This document shows positions 9,117 to 17,988 of a DNA stretch of 36,173 nt, piece by piece. The DNA is from Nitrosomonadaceae bacterium. GTDB lineage: Bacteria > Pseudomonadota > Gammaproteobacteria > Burkholderiales > Nitrosomonadaceae. How positions within the stretch are numbered: position 1 is the stretch's first letter; each line of letters opens with the position of its first letter. The stretch lies in the NCBI GenBank assembly GCA_002721545.1, contig PBKR01000033.1:1-36173 (forward strand). Reading direction: 5' to 3'. The notes under the pieces are model-generated. The model had not been told where the DNA came from, ran no database searches, and saw nothing but the letters and a program-made list of their open reading frames with translations. A program made the position numbers and the translations under genes.

Positions 9117-9385
9117 GCGTATTTCTGGATAGGGTATTAATATTTTGAAAGAGGAATTTGATTTTTTATTATGGGTTGAGAGGAAAGAAGAGGCTAATAT
9201 TTCCTACCTGTATCCTAGAATTATATATCCAAATTAAAATTTCCTTCCTTATGAGTATGGAAAATATTCTTGTATTATCATGGTCTTGTTACAATTACAT
9301 TGGCATCTAATTTATTCTAATAATTTATTGGAAAATATATGGTGCTAGATTTTATAGTTATCCTTTATTAGATAAATTTTTGACT

Positions 9386-10057
9386 TTGAAGATTTTAGCT
9401 TTTGATACTTCTACTAATTATTGCTCTATAGCGCTATGGATAGATGGTGAAATTTTAAGCCAAAATATTCTTGCAGAGCAGAGACATTCTGAATTACTTT
9501 TGCCAGGATTGCAGGAACTATTAGTAAAAAGTGAGTTAGCATTAGTACAATTGGATGGCATAGCATTTGGTGCTGGTCCGGGATCTTTTACTGGTTTACG
9601 TATTGCCTGTGGTGTAGCACAGGGATTAGCATTTGGTGCAGATTTGCCAGTAATAGGGATTTCAACATTAGAAGCATTGGCACAGCAAGTAGGAAGTGGT
9701 CGTGTGGTTACAGCAATTGATGCGCGCATGGGTGAAATTTATCATGCAGCATATGAAAAAATAGTAGATGACTGGGAAAGTGTAAGTGCCCCAATACTTT
9801 GTTTACCAAAGCATGCACCAGAAATATCAGAAGATAACTGGATTGGATGTGGTAGTGGATTTGATACTTATTTTGATGAGTTGAAAAGACATTATGGTAA
9901 AAGTATTAGTCATTTTGAGGTAGGTTTTATACCTAATGCACGTGACATAGCTCAATTAGCTGAATATAGATTTCTCCAAGGGCTTGGAGTTAGTCCGATG
10001 GAGGCCACTCCAATTTATATACGTAATAAAATAGCATTAAAGGAAAATGAGAGATGA
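9386..10057 (+). CDS. tsaB: tRNA threonylcarbamoyladenosine biosynthesis protein TsaB
   Basis: TsaB is an ASKHA-fold partner of TsaD and TsaE in making the t6A37 modification of ANN-decoding tRNAs. The N-terminus KILAFDTSTNYCSIAL and the block GPGSFTGLRI (about residues 66-75) are diagnostic. A TTG start at 9386 gives MKILAFDTST, which aligns with the family; another TTG at 9380 would add two residues. Neither has a clear ribosome site. The stop overlaps rimI by four bases, giving the common tsaB-rimI pair and probably a three-gene operon with the glycosylase-like gene downstream. Length is normal at about 223 aa. Confidence 0.93.
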   Translation: MKILAFDTSTNYCSIALWIDGEILSQNILAEQRHSELLLPGLQELLVKSELALVQLDGIAFGAGPGSFTGLRIACGVAQGLAFGADLPVIGISTLEALAQQVGSGRVVTAIDARMGEIYHAAYEKIVDDWESVSAPILCLPKHAPEISEDNWIGCGSGFDTYFDELKRHYGKSISHFEVGFIPNARDIAQLAEYRFLQGLGVSPMEATPIYIRNKIALKENER

Positions 10058-10515
10058 GCGCTCAGCCACAGGAGTCACCAAAGATCAGGCAAATGCTAGA
10101 GAGAGATTTAGATGCAATTATGTTAATAGAGAAAGAGGTTTTCCTTTTTCCTTGGACACGAGGTAATTTTGAAGACTCAATAAGCTCTAGATATCATTGC
10201 TATATCTTAGAGATGGATAAATTTATTTTTGGTTATGGTGTGATGACAATTAATTTAGATGAGGCCCATATACTTACACTTAGTGTGGCATCAGCATGGC
10301 AAAGAGCAGGATGGGGAGAGAAACTAATACAGCATTTTATTTCTCTAGCCAAAGAACATCATATGAACTCTATTTTTTTAGAGGTACGTAAATCAAACCT
10401 TGGTGCTGCTAAGTTATATGAGCAGATAGGTTTTAAGAAAATTGGATTCCGGCCAGAATATTATCCTGCGATGGGTGGGCGTGAGGATGCAATTATTATG
10501 GCTTTAGCACTATGA
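10054..10515 (+). CDS. rimI: Ribosomal protein S18 alanine N-acetyltransferase RimI (GNAT family)
   Basis: The 153-aa product is one GNAT domain. The acetyl-CoA-binding loop is QRAGWGEKLI, after the strand AHILTLSVAS. The C-terminal part LEVRKSNLGAAKLYEQIGF and the closing YYPAMGGREDAIIM are typical of RimI, which acetylates the N-terminal alanine of S18. It overlaps tsaB and the downstream gene by four bases each, so the three are probably translated in a coupled way. Some RimI proteins act more widely on N-termini, which the sequence cannot settle. Confidence 0.92.
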   Translation: MSAQPQESPKIRQMLERDLDAIMLIEKEVFLFPWTRGNFEDSISSRYHCYILEMDKFIFGYGVMTINLDEAHILTLSVASAWQRAGWGEKLIQHFISLAKEHHMNSIFLEVRKSNLGAAKLYEQIGFKKIGFRPEYYPAMGGREDAIIMALAL

Positions 10516-11042
10516 GTGATAGAAGAGCAGAAGCTCTTAAAGAGCTTCAGCTTGCACCATTGTGGTATAGGAAAGAAACACAAGTAGCTAGTAATATATC
10601 AAAGGCCCCTAATTCATCTGTTACAAAAAGCAGTGATATAAAATTTATGATTTTACAATCTAGCCCATGTAGTGGATCTGCTGCAAGGCTATTAGATAAT
10701 ATGCTAGGGTCGATTGATCTAGTGCGAGACCATAATGTTCATATTATAAATCTGCCTAGTTATAAAAAAACAGATGATGGCACAGTGATGCAGTGTGAAT
10801 CTTTTCTTACAAAGAAAATTGAGCTAATTAAGCCAAGAATAATAATAGCTTTGGGGGAGGTTGTCGCACAGAATATATTGAATACTGTTGCATCTGTTGA
10901 TAGTCTGCGTGGTGTGCTTCATAAATATTCTGGTATTCCTTTAATTGTCACTTATCATCCAGTACATTTGTTAGAAATTCAGTCTGATAAAGAAAAAGCA
11001 TGGAGAGATTTATGTTTTGCTAGGAATATAATACAAAATTAG
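10512..11042 (+). CDS. Degenerate family 4 uracil-DNA glycosylase-like protein
   Basis: The 176-aa product has the N-terminal ELQLAPLW element and the C-terminal half of betaproteobacterial family 4 uracil-DNA glycosylases: SAARLLDNML (56-65), PRIIIALGEVVAQNIL, SLRGVLHKYSGIPLIVTYHP (131-150) and AWRDLCFAR. It lacks the catalytic GEAPG block; LQSSPC stands in its place (48-53). The N-terminal cluster cysteines are gone, and the CRPPxNR segment reads NLPSYKK (80-86). Of the four expected iron-sulfur ligands only the one matching Cys95 is left. The protein is shorter than usual. It sits in the standard place after rimI. It is probably inactive in uracil excision, a pseudoenzyme or a decaying gene. 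The reading frame is intact. Confidence 0.8.
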   Translation: MSDRRAEALKELQLAPLWYRKETQVASNISKAPNSSVTKSSDIKFMILQSSPCSGSAARLLDNMLGSIDLVRDHNVHIINLPSYKKTDDGTVMQCESFLTKKIELIKPRIIIALGEVVAQNILNTVASVDSLRGVLHKYSGIPLIVTYHPVHLLEIQSDKEKAWRDLCFARNIIQN

Positions 11043-11053
11043 TTAAATAATCT

Positions 11054-12328
11054 TCAAAGTTTTTTATGGGCCCCAATTAGATGTAAAGAGTCTTTTTTCC
11101 TTTGATTCAATATATGCCAGCGGCGTATAAGAGTCATAGTTATAGCTACAAATGATCCAAATATAATAATTATGGTGTAAATATGCACTTCAAAACTAAC
11201 TAGTAAAGCATAAATCATCAACATAACAAGAATACTCAAATTTTCATTAAAATTTTGTACTGAAATAGAGTGACCTGCACCCATGAGAATATGTCCACGA
11301 TGCTGCAGTAATGCATTCATTGGGACCACAAAGAATCCAGCTAGCCCGCCAATCAACATTAGTAAAATAACTGCAATCCATAATTTGTAAGCTATTATCA
11401 TGGCCATTACTACTATACCCATAGCTATACCAAGTGGTATTACTTTAACTGATTGCCTCAGAGACACAAAGCGTGCAGCTGTCACAGCACCAATAGCAAT
11501 ACCTATTGCAACTATTCCCTGTAATTGGGCAGCTTTATTTAGCGGATAGTCTAGGGCTACTTCAGCCCATTTTAATACGATAAATTGTAGGGTTGCACCT
11601 GCACCCCAGAATAATGTTGTAACTGCAAGTGAAATTTGTCCTAATTTATCAGTCCAGAGTAGCTTGACGCAATGTTTGAACTCATGGATTAGGAAAATTG
11701 GGTTTTTATTAAGAATATGATGATCAACTCCAGTATTCGGTATATAAAGATTGAAAATGGCAGCAATACCATAGAATATTGCTATAAAGATAATAGATGC
11801 TTCTGGAATAGTGTCAACACCAGTATCTATATAAGGGAAATCAAATTCTAAGAATATTTCTGCAACTGCAGGTGTAATTAATACTCCACCTAATACTGTT
11901 CCAATTATAATGGATGCTACAGTTAACCCTTCAATCCAACCATTAGCTATTACAAGTTTCTCAGGAGGCAATAATTCAGTAAGAATTCCATATTTAGCTG
12001 GTGAGTAGGCAGCTGCACCTAGACCAACAACAGCATATGCGGCTAAAGCAACGTATTGATGAGAAGACATGAAAAGTAAGCAACAACCAGTTATTTTAAT
12101 AGCATTGCTTATAAACATTACTCTTCCTTTGGCCATAGAATCAGCAAATGCTCCTACAAATGGAGCAAGAATTACATAGAATAATACAAAAACAAATTTA
12201 AGCATTGGAGTTAAATATGCTGGGGCATGCAGATCGATCAGTAATGCAATAGCAACAACTAATAAGGCGTTGTCAGCTAGCGATGAGAAAAATTGTGCCG
12301 CCATGATAGTGTAAAATCCACGCTTCAA
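11054..12328 (-). CDS. lplT: Lysophospholipid transporter LplT (MFS)
   Basis: The 424-aa protein is a major facilitator with about twelve hydrophobic segments. It opens with AQFFSSLADNALL, a mark of LplT, which flips lysophospholipids across the inner membrane for re-acylation. GLGAAAYSPAKYGILTELLP (about 101-120) and VIANGWIEG are also family marks. The start is TTG with a good GGAGAG six bases upstream; an ATG nine codons in is possible. No acyltransferase Aas, its usual partner in gammaproteobacteria, is adjacent. In betaproteobacteria lplT beside alr is common. It is divergent from alr, with 255 bases between. Confidence 0.9.
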   Translation of the reverse strand: MKRGFYTIMAAQFFSSLADNALLVVAIALLIDLHAPAYLTPMLKFVFVLFYVILAPFVGAFADSMAKGRVMFISNAIKITGCCLLFMSSHQYVALAAYAVVGLGAAAYSPAKYGILTELLPPEKLVIANGWIEGLTVASIIIGTVLGGVLITPAVAEIFLEFDFPYIDTGVDTIPEASIIFIAIFYGIAAIFNLYIPNTGVDHHILNKNPIFLIHEFKHCVKLLWTDKLGQISLAVTTLFWGAGATLQFIVLKWAEVALDYPLNKAAQLQGIVAIGIAIGAVTAARFVSLRQSVKVIPLGIAMGIVVMAMIIAYKLWIAVILLMLIGGLAGFFVVPMNALLQHRGHILMGAGHSISVQNFNENLSILVMLMIYALLVSFEVHIYTIIIIFGSFVAITMTLIRRWHILNQRKKDSLHLIGAHKKL

Positions 12329-12583
12329 ATTATTCTCTCCAAATTGTTGTTAGATATATATTGAAATTTCTTTATGTTGCTTACATCTTTTTTGGCTGTG
12401 ATTTTATAACATGAAATAGCTTCACCGACCAATGCAATCGTTATAAGCTTCTACTTTAGGCAATATTTTTGGTACAGTCTGTCCTAGGTATAAAATATTT
12501 GATTGAATACTATGTAGAATCAACTGTATATATTTTACCCATATGTTTCCAGATAATCGTAATTCATTATAAATTTTAAGCAA

Positions 12584-13657
12584 ATGTCTCGTCCTATAAA
12601 TGCATTGATTGATCTTTCTGCACTTAAGCATAATCTTTCTGTTGTTCGTCGTTATGCTAAATGCGCCAGAGTAATGGCAGTAATAAAAGCAGATGCATAT
12701 GGGCATGGCTTATTACGTGCAGCTGAGGCTTTTAGTAGTGCAGATGGCTTTGCTATTTTAGAAATAGATGCTGCTATACATTTACGAGAAGCTGGCTATC
12801 AGCATACTATATTATTAATTGAAGGATTCTTTTCCAAATCAGAATTGGAATTATTTGAGCGCTATCAGCTATCTGCTGTAATACATAATAGTAAGCAGTT
12901 GCAAATGTTATCTGCTTATAAACTATCAGGAAAATTAAATGTTTTTTTGAAATTAAATACTGGTATGAACCGTTTAGGTTTTACCCCAGAACAATTTCTT
13001 AAGGCGTTGGAGACATTGCAGTCAAATTCTGCCATTGATCAAATCACTTTGATGACACATTTCGCTTGTGCAGATAACAGAAATGATAGAAAGGAAGTTA
13101 TTGAACAGCTTCAGTGTTTTAATTCTGTTGTTACAAATTATGACCTTCCATGCTCGTTAGCTAATTCAGCAGCAACATTGCAGTATCCTGAAACTCATGC
13201 TGACTGGGTGCGCCCTGGCATAATGTTATATGGTGCGTCACCATTTTCTGATATATCTGCAAGTGAGTTAGATTTACGACCATCTATGACGTTCACTAGT
13301 GAGATCATCGCAGTACAGAATCTTAACGCCGGAGATACAGTTGGTTATGGCCAGACATTTTGTGCTAAACAAATTATGCGTGTAGGGATTGTTGCAGGGG
13401 GATATGCAGACGGATACCCGCGTCATGCGCCTACTGGTACGCCAGTACTAGTTAATGGGGTTCGTACGCGAATTATTGGGCGAGTATCTATGGATATGTT
13501 GCATGTGGATTTGAGTAAAGTTGCAAATGCAGGGATTGGAAGTCCTGTAGTATTTTGGGGGAAAGGAATGCCTGTAGAAGAGGTTGCTCAGGCAGCTGGT
13601 ACCATAAGCTATGATTTATTATGTTCACTGACCCAGCGAGTAAAGATAAAAACGTAA
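12584..13657 (+). CDS. alr: Alanine racemase (PLP-dependent)
   Basis: The product is 357 aa. It interconverts L- and D-alanine for peptidoglycan. The PLP-binding lysine is Lys35 in AVIKADAYGHG. The second catalytic base is Tyr274 in GGYADGYPR, and RVSMDM near residue 300 lines the active site. It consists of an alpha/beta barrel and a C-terminal beta domain, in normal proportions. A TATAAA sequence at 12568-12573 lies only 11 bases before the ATG, so if it is a -10 element the mRNA would have almost no leader; no Shine-Dalgarno is visible, which fits. The gene converges on ppiC, with a hairpin between them. Confidence 0.96.
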   Translation: MSRPINALIDLSALKHNLSVVRRYAKCARVMAVIKADAYGHGLLRAAEAFSSADGFAILEIDAAIHLREAGYQHTILLIEGFFSKSELELFERYQLSAVIHNSKQLQMLSAYKLSGKLNVFLKLNTGMNRLGFTPEQFLKALETLQSNSAIDQITLMTHFACADNRNDRKEVIEQLQCFNSVVTNYDLPCSLANSAATLQYPETHADWVRPGIMLYGASPFSDISASELDLRPSMTFTSEIIAVQNLNAGDTVGYGQTFCAKQIMRVGIVAGGYADGYPRHAPTGTPVLVNGVRTRIIGRVSMDMLHVDLSKVANAGIGSPVVFWGKGMPVEEVAQAAGTISYDLLCSLTQRVKIKT

Positions 13658-13666
13658 ACGATATGT

Positions 13667-13709
13667 AATTTCAAGGAAAAGTTCTTTCTGCTAGCTCTTC
13701 CTTGAAATT
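13667..13709. terminator. Inverted repeat between convergent alr and ppiC, likely bidirectional terminator
   Basis: AATTTCAAGGAA (13667-13678) and TTCCTTGAAATT (13698-13709) are perfect 12-base complements with a 19-base loop. They lie between the ends of two convergent genes. There is no long T run on either side, so it may work as a weak terminator or as a 3' end stabiliser. Confidence 0.55.
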
Positions 13710-13723
13710 ATTAAGTAGTTTTA

Positions 13724-14515
13724 TTATTCAATTTTTGCTTTTTCTTTTAATTTTTCTAGGTAAGTTTTAAATTTTTGTTGTAATACACGCTGTTGAACTT
13801 TCTGTTTCACTTCCTCAAAAGGTGGTATTTTTAGAGGGCGCATGCCATCTAGTCTGATTATATGCCAACCAAATGAGGTCTTTACAGGCTTTTCTGTTAT
13901 TTCACCAGTTTTTAATTTAATTAGAGCTTCTGCAAAAGGCTGTGAATAGCTTCTCGCTGATGACCAACCTAGTTCACCACCCTTATTTTTAGATCCGTCA
14001 TCTGTAGATTTATCCTTTGCAATCTCCTCAAATTTACCACCCTTCTTAATTTTTGCAATAATGTCCTTAGCTTCTGCTTCGGTACTGAGTAATATATGTC
14101 GGGGATTATATTCTTGATCACCCATAGATGCGGCGCTTACTGCCTGGTATTCTTCACGAAGCTCCTTCTCAGCTGGATTATTATTTTTAATAAAATCAGC
14201 TTGAAGTGCTCTAATCAGAACTGATTGTCGTGTAATCATAATTTGTGTTGAGATATCAGGGTCTTTATCTAGTTTCTTTCTTATAGCCTCTTGAGATAAT
14301 ACTTCTTGTTTTATAAGGTCATCTCGAACAGCATTTCTTGTCTCAGGAGTATCTTTCTGTCCTTGAGCAATAAGCCCCTTCATTACTAATTCTAATCGTG
14401 ACTTTGGAATAGCAACCCCATTTACCTTAGCTAAAGGTGCGGCATGTATTGAAGTAACAAATACAAGCGTAGATATATAGAATACTATTAATTGCATAAA
14501 TTTAATCAATTGCAT
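13724..14515 (-). CDS. Parvulin-type peptidyl-prolyl cis-trans isomerase (PpiC/PrsA-like), periplasmic
   Basis: The 263-aa protein has an N-terminal hydrophobic signal (about residues 5-25, ending THIHAAP-like with an Ala-rich cleavage site), an alpha-helical SurA_N-like part, and a rotamase domain from about 135 to 235. Domain marks are RHILLSTEAEAKDI, GGKFEEIAKDKSTD, GGELGW and TSFGWHIIRLDG. It is expected to help fold secreted or outer-membrane proteins. AAGGAAATCC is a good ribosome site. The C-terminal tail is Lys-rich. It is the last gene of the yciB-yciI-bolA-ppiC cluster common in betaproteobacteria. I do not assign a symbol because several paralogues share this architecture. Confidence 0.88.
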   Translation of the reverse strand: MQLIKFMQLIVFYISTLVFVTSIHAAPLAKVNGVAIPKSRLELVMKGLIAQGQKDTPETRNAVRDDLIKQEVLSQEAIRKKLDKDPDISTQIMITRQSVLIRALQADFIKNNNPAEKELREEYQAVSAASMGDQEYNPRHILLSTEAEAKDIIAKIKKGGKFEEIAKDKSTDDGSKNKGGELGWSSARSYSQPFAEALIKLKTGEITEKPVKTSFGWHIIRLDGMRPLKIPPFEEVKQKVQQRVLQQKFKTYLEKLKEKAKIE

Positions 14516-14546
14516 TGGATTTCCTTCTTAGTAAATTAAATCAAAA

Positions 14547-14810
14547 CTAAATTTCTTCAGGAGTATACGCCTTTATACTTAATGCGTGAATATCCCTACC
14601 TATCATTTCTCCTAAAGCAATATATATCATCCTATGTCTTTCTATAGTAGATTTCTCATAAAAATTAGATGAAACAATGGTAAGAAAAAAGTGGCCGCCC
14701 CCATCTTTTGCCCCTTCATGGCCGATATGTTTATGACTTTTATCAATAATTTCAATCTTCTCTGGGTTAAAGATAGTAAGCTTTTGTTTAATAGTGTTTA
14801 TTGTACTCAT
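14547..14810 (-). CDS. BolA family protein
   Basis: This 87-aa protein is one BolA domain. It shows the conserved histidine [21 protein letters not shown] stretch (about 26-45, in two parts) and the later [13 protein letters not shown] helix, followed by [10 protein letters not shown]. BolA proteins act with monothiol glutaredoxins in iron-sulfur handling and are linked to morphology and stress. No glutaredoxin gene is in the window. Its start overlaps the end of yciI by four bases, so translation is likely coupled. Which BolA subtype it is (BolA or IbaG) is not certain. Confidence 0.92.
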   Translation of the reverse strand: MSTINTIKQKLTIFNPEKIEIIDKSHKHIGHEGAKDGGGHFFLTIVSSNFYEKSTIERHRMIYIALGEMIGRDIHALSIKAYTPEEI

Positions 14811-15112
14811 TCAGGCAATACTTTTTTAAATGGCCTAACCATGATTTTTGAGTATACACCCGAAATTACGTATGGATCAGCCTCAGCCCAAATTCGTGCT
14901 GCTTCTAACGATATAAATTCTGCTATGATCAAACTACCAGTAAAGCCAGCTGGACCTGGATCTGAACTGTCTATAGCCGGATATGGGCCGGCTAGTAGCA
15001 GGCGCCCTTCATTTTGTAGCGTCTTAATTCGCTCTAGATGAGCTGGTCTAGATGCTACACGTTTTTCTAGGCTATTTGGAGTATCTTCTCCATGTATAAC
15101 GTATAGCATCAC
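14807..15112 (-). CDS. yciI: YciI family protein
   Basis: The 101-aa product is a complete YciI domain (dimeric alpha-beta ferredoxin-like fold). It begins [13 protein letters not shown], followed by [22 protein letters not shown], where a conserved His-containing segment forms the putative active site. It ends [20 protein letters not shown]. The function is unknown; muconolactone-isomerase-like chemistry has been suggested for relatives. It overlaps both yciB upstream and bolA downstream by four bases, so it belongs to a tight operon with the inner-membrane protein YciB. Confidence 0.93.
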   Translation of the reverse strand: MMLYVIHGEDTPNSLEKRVASRPAHLERIKTLQNEGRLLLAGPYPAIDSSDPGPAGFTGSLIIAEFISLEAARIWAEADPYVISGVYSKIMVRPFKKVLPE

Positions 15113-15654
15113 GTATTGCTGTCCTCATTTTCAGTTATGAATTTTCCTAGCATAAGGCCTTGTAAGACTACAAAAATTAGCATTAGTCCTGTAGATCCAA
15201 ATAATTTAAAGTTCACCCAAATATCAGTGGAATAGTTAAAAGCTACATAAAGATTAATTATTCCCATTAAGGTAAAGAATGCGGCCCAGCTAAAATTAAG
15301 ATTGCTCCATATTTTCTCTGGCAATGATACTTTAGCCCCCAACATAGCTCGAATTAGATTTTTCTTAAATAGGACTTGTGAAATTAGTAATGCACTAGTG
15401 AATATCCAATATAATACAGTTGGTTTCCATTTTATAAAAGTTTCATCTTCTAATATTAATGTTGCGCTACCAAAAATTACAATAATAACTAAACTTATCC
15501 ATTGCATTTTCTCCACCTTGTGATGACGAAACCAGACCCACGCTATTTGTATAGCTGTTGCTGCTATAGCTACAGCAGTCGCAGCATAGATGTCATAAAG
15601 TTTGAATGCTATAAAGAATAGGATGACTGGAAATAGGTCAAAAAGAAATTTCAT
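15109..15654 (-). CDS. yciB: Inner membrane-spanning protein YciB (septation protein A)
   Basis: The 181-aa protein has about five hydrophobic segments and opens [20 protein letters not shown], the family signature. [16 protein letters not shown] and [20 protein letters not shown] also match. Loss of the gene in other bacteria affects septation and envelope synthesis. It is the first gene of the yciB-yciI-bolA-ppiC cluster, with no promoter evident in the 190 AT-rich bases upstream. Length is normal. Confidence 0.94.
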   Translation of the reverse strand: MKFLFDLFPVILFFIAFKLYDIYAATAVAIAATAIQIAWVWFRHHKVEKMQWISLVIIVIFGSATLILEDETFIKWKPTVLYWIFTSALLISQVLFKKNLIRAMLGAKVSLPEKIWSNLNFSWAAFFTLMGIINLYVAFNYSTDIWVNFKLFGSTGLMLIFVVLQGLMLGKFITENEDSNT

Positions 15655-15844
15655 AGATATACAATCGTAAAATTTGTTAATAATAGAATATTGAGATTAT
15701 GGTAGCTATGTATAGAAAAATCTATAGGGGATTTAGGAAAAAATTATGTTAATAAACTAGTAAAATCTTAGAAATATATATTTATTAAGTTTTTATTATA
15801 AACAATCTATTTTAATTATATAGTCCTATAAGATTGGCAGTTTC

Positions 15845-16585
15845 CTACAAATTTATACTGCGTCCACCATCTACTGCTATGATCTGCCCTGTAATATAAG
15901 GCGCATCAGAAATTAAAAAAGATACTGTTTTAGCTATGTCATTTGGTTCTCCTATACGTTTAAGGAGGGTTTTATTAATAATATTTTGGCGTGTTTTCTG
16001 ATCTTCCCAATCTCCATTCTCTGGCCAGATAATGGGCCCTGGTGAAATGCCATTTACTCTAATTTCAGGAGCTAATTCTTTCGCTAGAGATTTTGTTAGT
16101 GTTGCTAAGCCACCTTTAGCAGAGCTATAAACCACATAATCTTTTAGGGGCCACTCAGAATGAATATCAATAATGTTAATAATGCAGCCACTTTGTTTTT
16201 TAAGATATGGCGCCACTGCTTGAGATAAAAATAAAGGGGCTTTTAAGTTACAACCAATCAGTTCATCCCATGATTTTTCTGTTATCTTCCCAATAGATGA
16301 AGAATAGAAGCTAGAAGCATTATTAATTAGAGAGTCAATTCTGCCAAATTTCTCCATTGTTTTATTGGCTAGAATTGGTATCTGAGAAGTATCCAGTAGA
16401 TCAGCTTGAATAATTGCAACGGATCCATGGCGTATTTGATTAAGTGAAGTTTGAAGTGTTTGTGCTTCTCTCTCAGATGATCGGTAATGTATCATTAGAT
16501 TCATACCGCTAGAGTGAAGTCTTCGGCAGATAGCTTCACCTATACGCTTAGTACCTCCAGTAATTAGTATAGTTTTATCTTGCAT
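15845..16585 (-). CDS. Pteridine reductase (PTR1/FolM-like short-chain dehydrogenase)
   Basis: The 246-aa classical SDR has the motif TGGTKRIG (9-16). The Arg in the last positions is usual in NADPH-dependent pteridine reductases, as is HYRSSEREA after the second strand. Further marks are LINNASSF, IIDIHSEWPLKDYVVYSSAKGG (catalytic Asp, Tyr and Lys, in two parts) and NGISPGPIIWPE. It would reduce dihydropteridine or dihydrofolate. In betaproteobacteria this gene often sits beside a MidA-like methyltransferase gene, as it does here, divergently. A general 3-oxoacyl reductase is the alternative, but the TGGxKRIG and PL..Y patterns favour pteridine reductase. Confidence 0.83.
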   Translation of the reverse strand: MQDKTILITGGTKRIGEAICRRLHSSGMNLMIHYRSSEREAQTLQTSLNQIRHGSVAIIQADLLDTSQIPILANKTMEKFGRIDSLINNASSFYSSSIGKITEKSWDELIGCNLKAPLFLSQAVAPYLKKQSGCIINIIDIHSEWPLKDYVVYSSAKGGLATLTKSLAKELAPEIRVNGISPGPIIWPENGDWEDQKTRQNIINKTLLKRIGEPNDIAKTVSFLISDAPYITGQIIAVDGGRSINL

Positions 16586-16731
16586 TGTAAGTTTCTATTG
16601 GGAGATTCTTAGAGCTATTATAAATATTCAGAAATTATATGTATTAACAAGGCTTCCTGTAATATTTAAATATTAATTAATTTTAGAGCCTAAAAGTCTA
16701 GATAATTTACCATAAAGATATATTAACTACG

Positions 16732-17913
16732 ATGCTAAAACTACCAACACCAGAAAATTTTGCCTCGCAGCATAGTTGCGCAGTGAAGAATATGATTTGT
16801 TTAGAGATTATTGCGGCAGGAGGCTGGATTCCATTTGCACGCTATATGGAGCTCGCCATCTATTCTCCTGGAATGGGGTATTATTGTTCTGGAGCTACTA
16901 AATTTGGCTGTGCTGGAGATTTTGTAACTGCACCAGAGCTTTCTTCTTTATTTGGTAAATCAATTGCCCAACAAGCTATACAAATAATAGAGAGTGTAGG
17001 TAAAGATAGCAGTGATATTTTAGAATTTGGAGCTGGGACCGGTAAGCTAGCATTAGATATATTGCTTGAGTTAGAAAGCCTTAATAGGTTACCAAAGAAT
17101 TATTTTATTCTTGAAGTAAGCGGAGCTTTAAAAGATCAGCAGAATGGACTATTTATTAAACTTGCTCCTCATCTTCTCCCTCGGATCCAATGGTTGGAGA
17201 TGATTCCAAATAAATTCAATGGTTTAATACTTGCAAATGAAGTGCTTGATGCTATGCCTTTTCATTTAGTAGTGAGATGTAATGATGATTTATTCGAGCG
17301 TGGTGTAGCGTGGGATGGCAAGGAGTTTAAATGGGATGACCGTTTACTAATTAAGGGAGAACTTTTTGAAATAGCAAAAGAAGTGATCCCTCAGGTCAAT
17401 TCCGATAATAATATTGCAATATATACCAGTGAAATTAACCTTGCAGCACGTGGATTTATTAGTAGCCTTGCAAGTATTTTAGAAAAAGGAGCAATTATAC
17501 TTATTGATTATGGTTTTGGGCATGGCGAGTATTATCATGAGCAGCGGAATCGTGGCACGATGATGTGTCATTATCGGCACCATGCCCATGATGATCCATT
17601 TTACTTTCCAGGCTTGCAGGATATAACAAGTCATGTGGATTTTACTTCTATTTCTGATGCAGCTACAAGGGAGGGGCTACAATTATTAGGCTACACTTCT
17701 CAAGCACAATTTCTTATTAACTGTGGTATCACAGAAATTCTATCACGAATACCAGTAGATAATACGGGAGATTATTTACCTATGTCTAATCAAATGCAGA
17801 AATTAGTAAGTCCTGCTGAAATGGGTGAATTATTCAAGGTAATTGCTTTGGGTAAAGAGAACCAGCAGACTCTTATTGGATTTGAAAATGGAGATAAGAG
17901 TTTTTTATTATAA
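16732..17913 (+). CDS. SAM-dependent methyltransferase, MidA/NDUFAF7 family
   Basis: The 393-aa product has the family signature near the N-terminus: FARYMELAIYSPGMGYY, then FGCAGDFVTAPELSSLFGKS. The SAM-binding glycine motif is LEFGAGTGKLALDIL (about 100-114), with ILANEVLDAMPFH downstream and LIDYGFGHGEYYH further on. In mitochondria the homologue NDUFAF7 methylates an arginine of a complex I subunit. Bacterial targets are not known, and a complex I role here is only a guess. The ATG at 16732 has no strong ribosome site. The gene converges on lpdA. Confidence 0.88.
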   Translation: MLKLPTPENFASQHSCAVKNMICLEIIAAGGWIPFARYMELAIYSPGMGYYCSGATKFGCAGDFVTAPELSSLFGKSIAQQAIQIIESVGKDSSDILEFGAGTGKLALDILLELESLNRLPKNYFILEVSGALKDQQNGLFIKLAPHLLPRIQWLEMIPNKFNGLILANEVLDAMPFHLVVRCNDDLFERGVAWDGKEFKWDDRLLIKGELFEIAKEVIPQVNSDNNIAIYTSEINLAARGFISSLASILEKGAIILIDYGFGHGEYYHEQRNRGTMMCHYRHHAHDDPFYFPGLQDITSHVDFTSISDAATREGLQLLGYTSQAQFLINCGITEILSRIPVDNTGDYLPMSNQMQKLVSPAEMGELFKVIALGKENQQTLIGFENGDKSFLL

Positions 17914-17988
17914 GAGTGTATGTAATTTTATTTTTAGATGTTAATTAGAAATAACTTAGTCCTTTACATAACAAATTAATAAATTAGA

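Noticed and set aside
9145-9237. 30-codon open frame after ispF, TTG start
   Set aside because: There is no ribosome site, no recognisable family and a length expected by chance; I leave it out as a gene.
12422-12706. 94-codon minus-strand frame over the alr start
   Set aside because: It overlaps the well-supported alr N-terminus, and its translation has no family-like pattern.
16660-16675. 16-bp AT-only palindrome before the MidA-like gene
   Set aside because: A palindrome made only of A and T is expected by chance in DNA this AT-rich.
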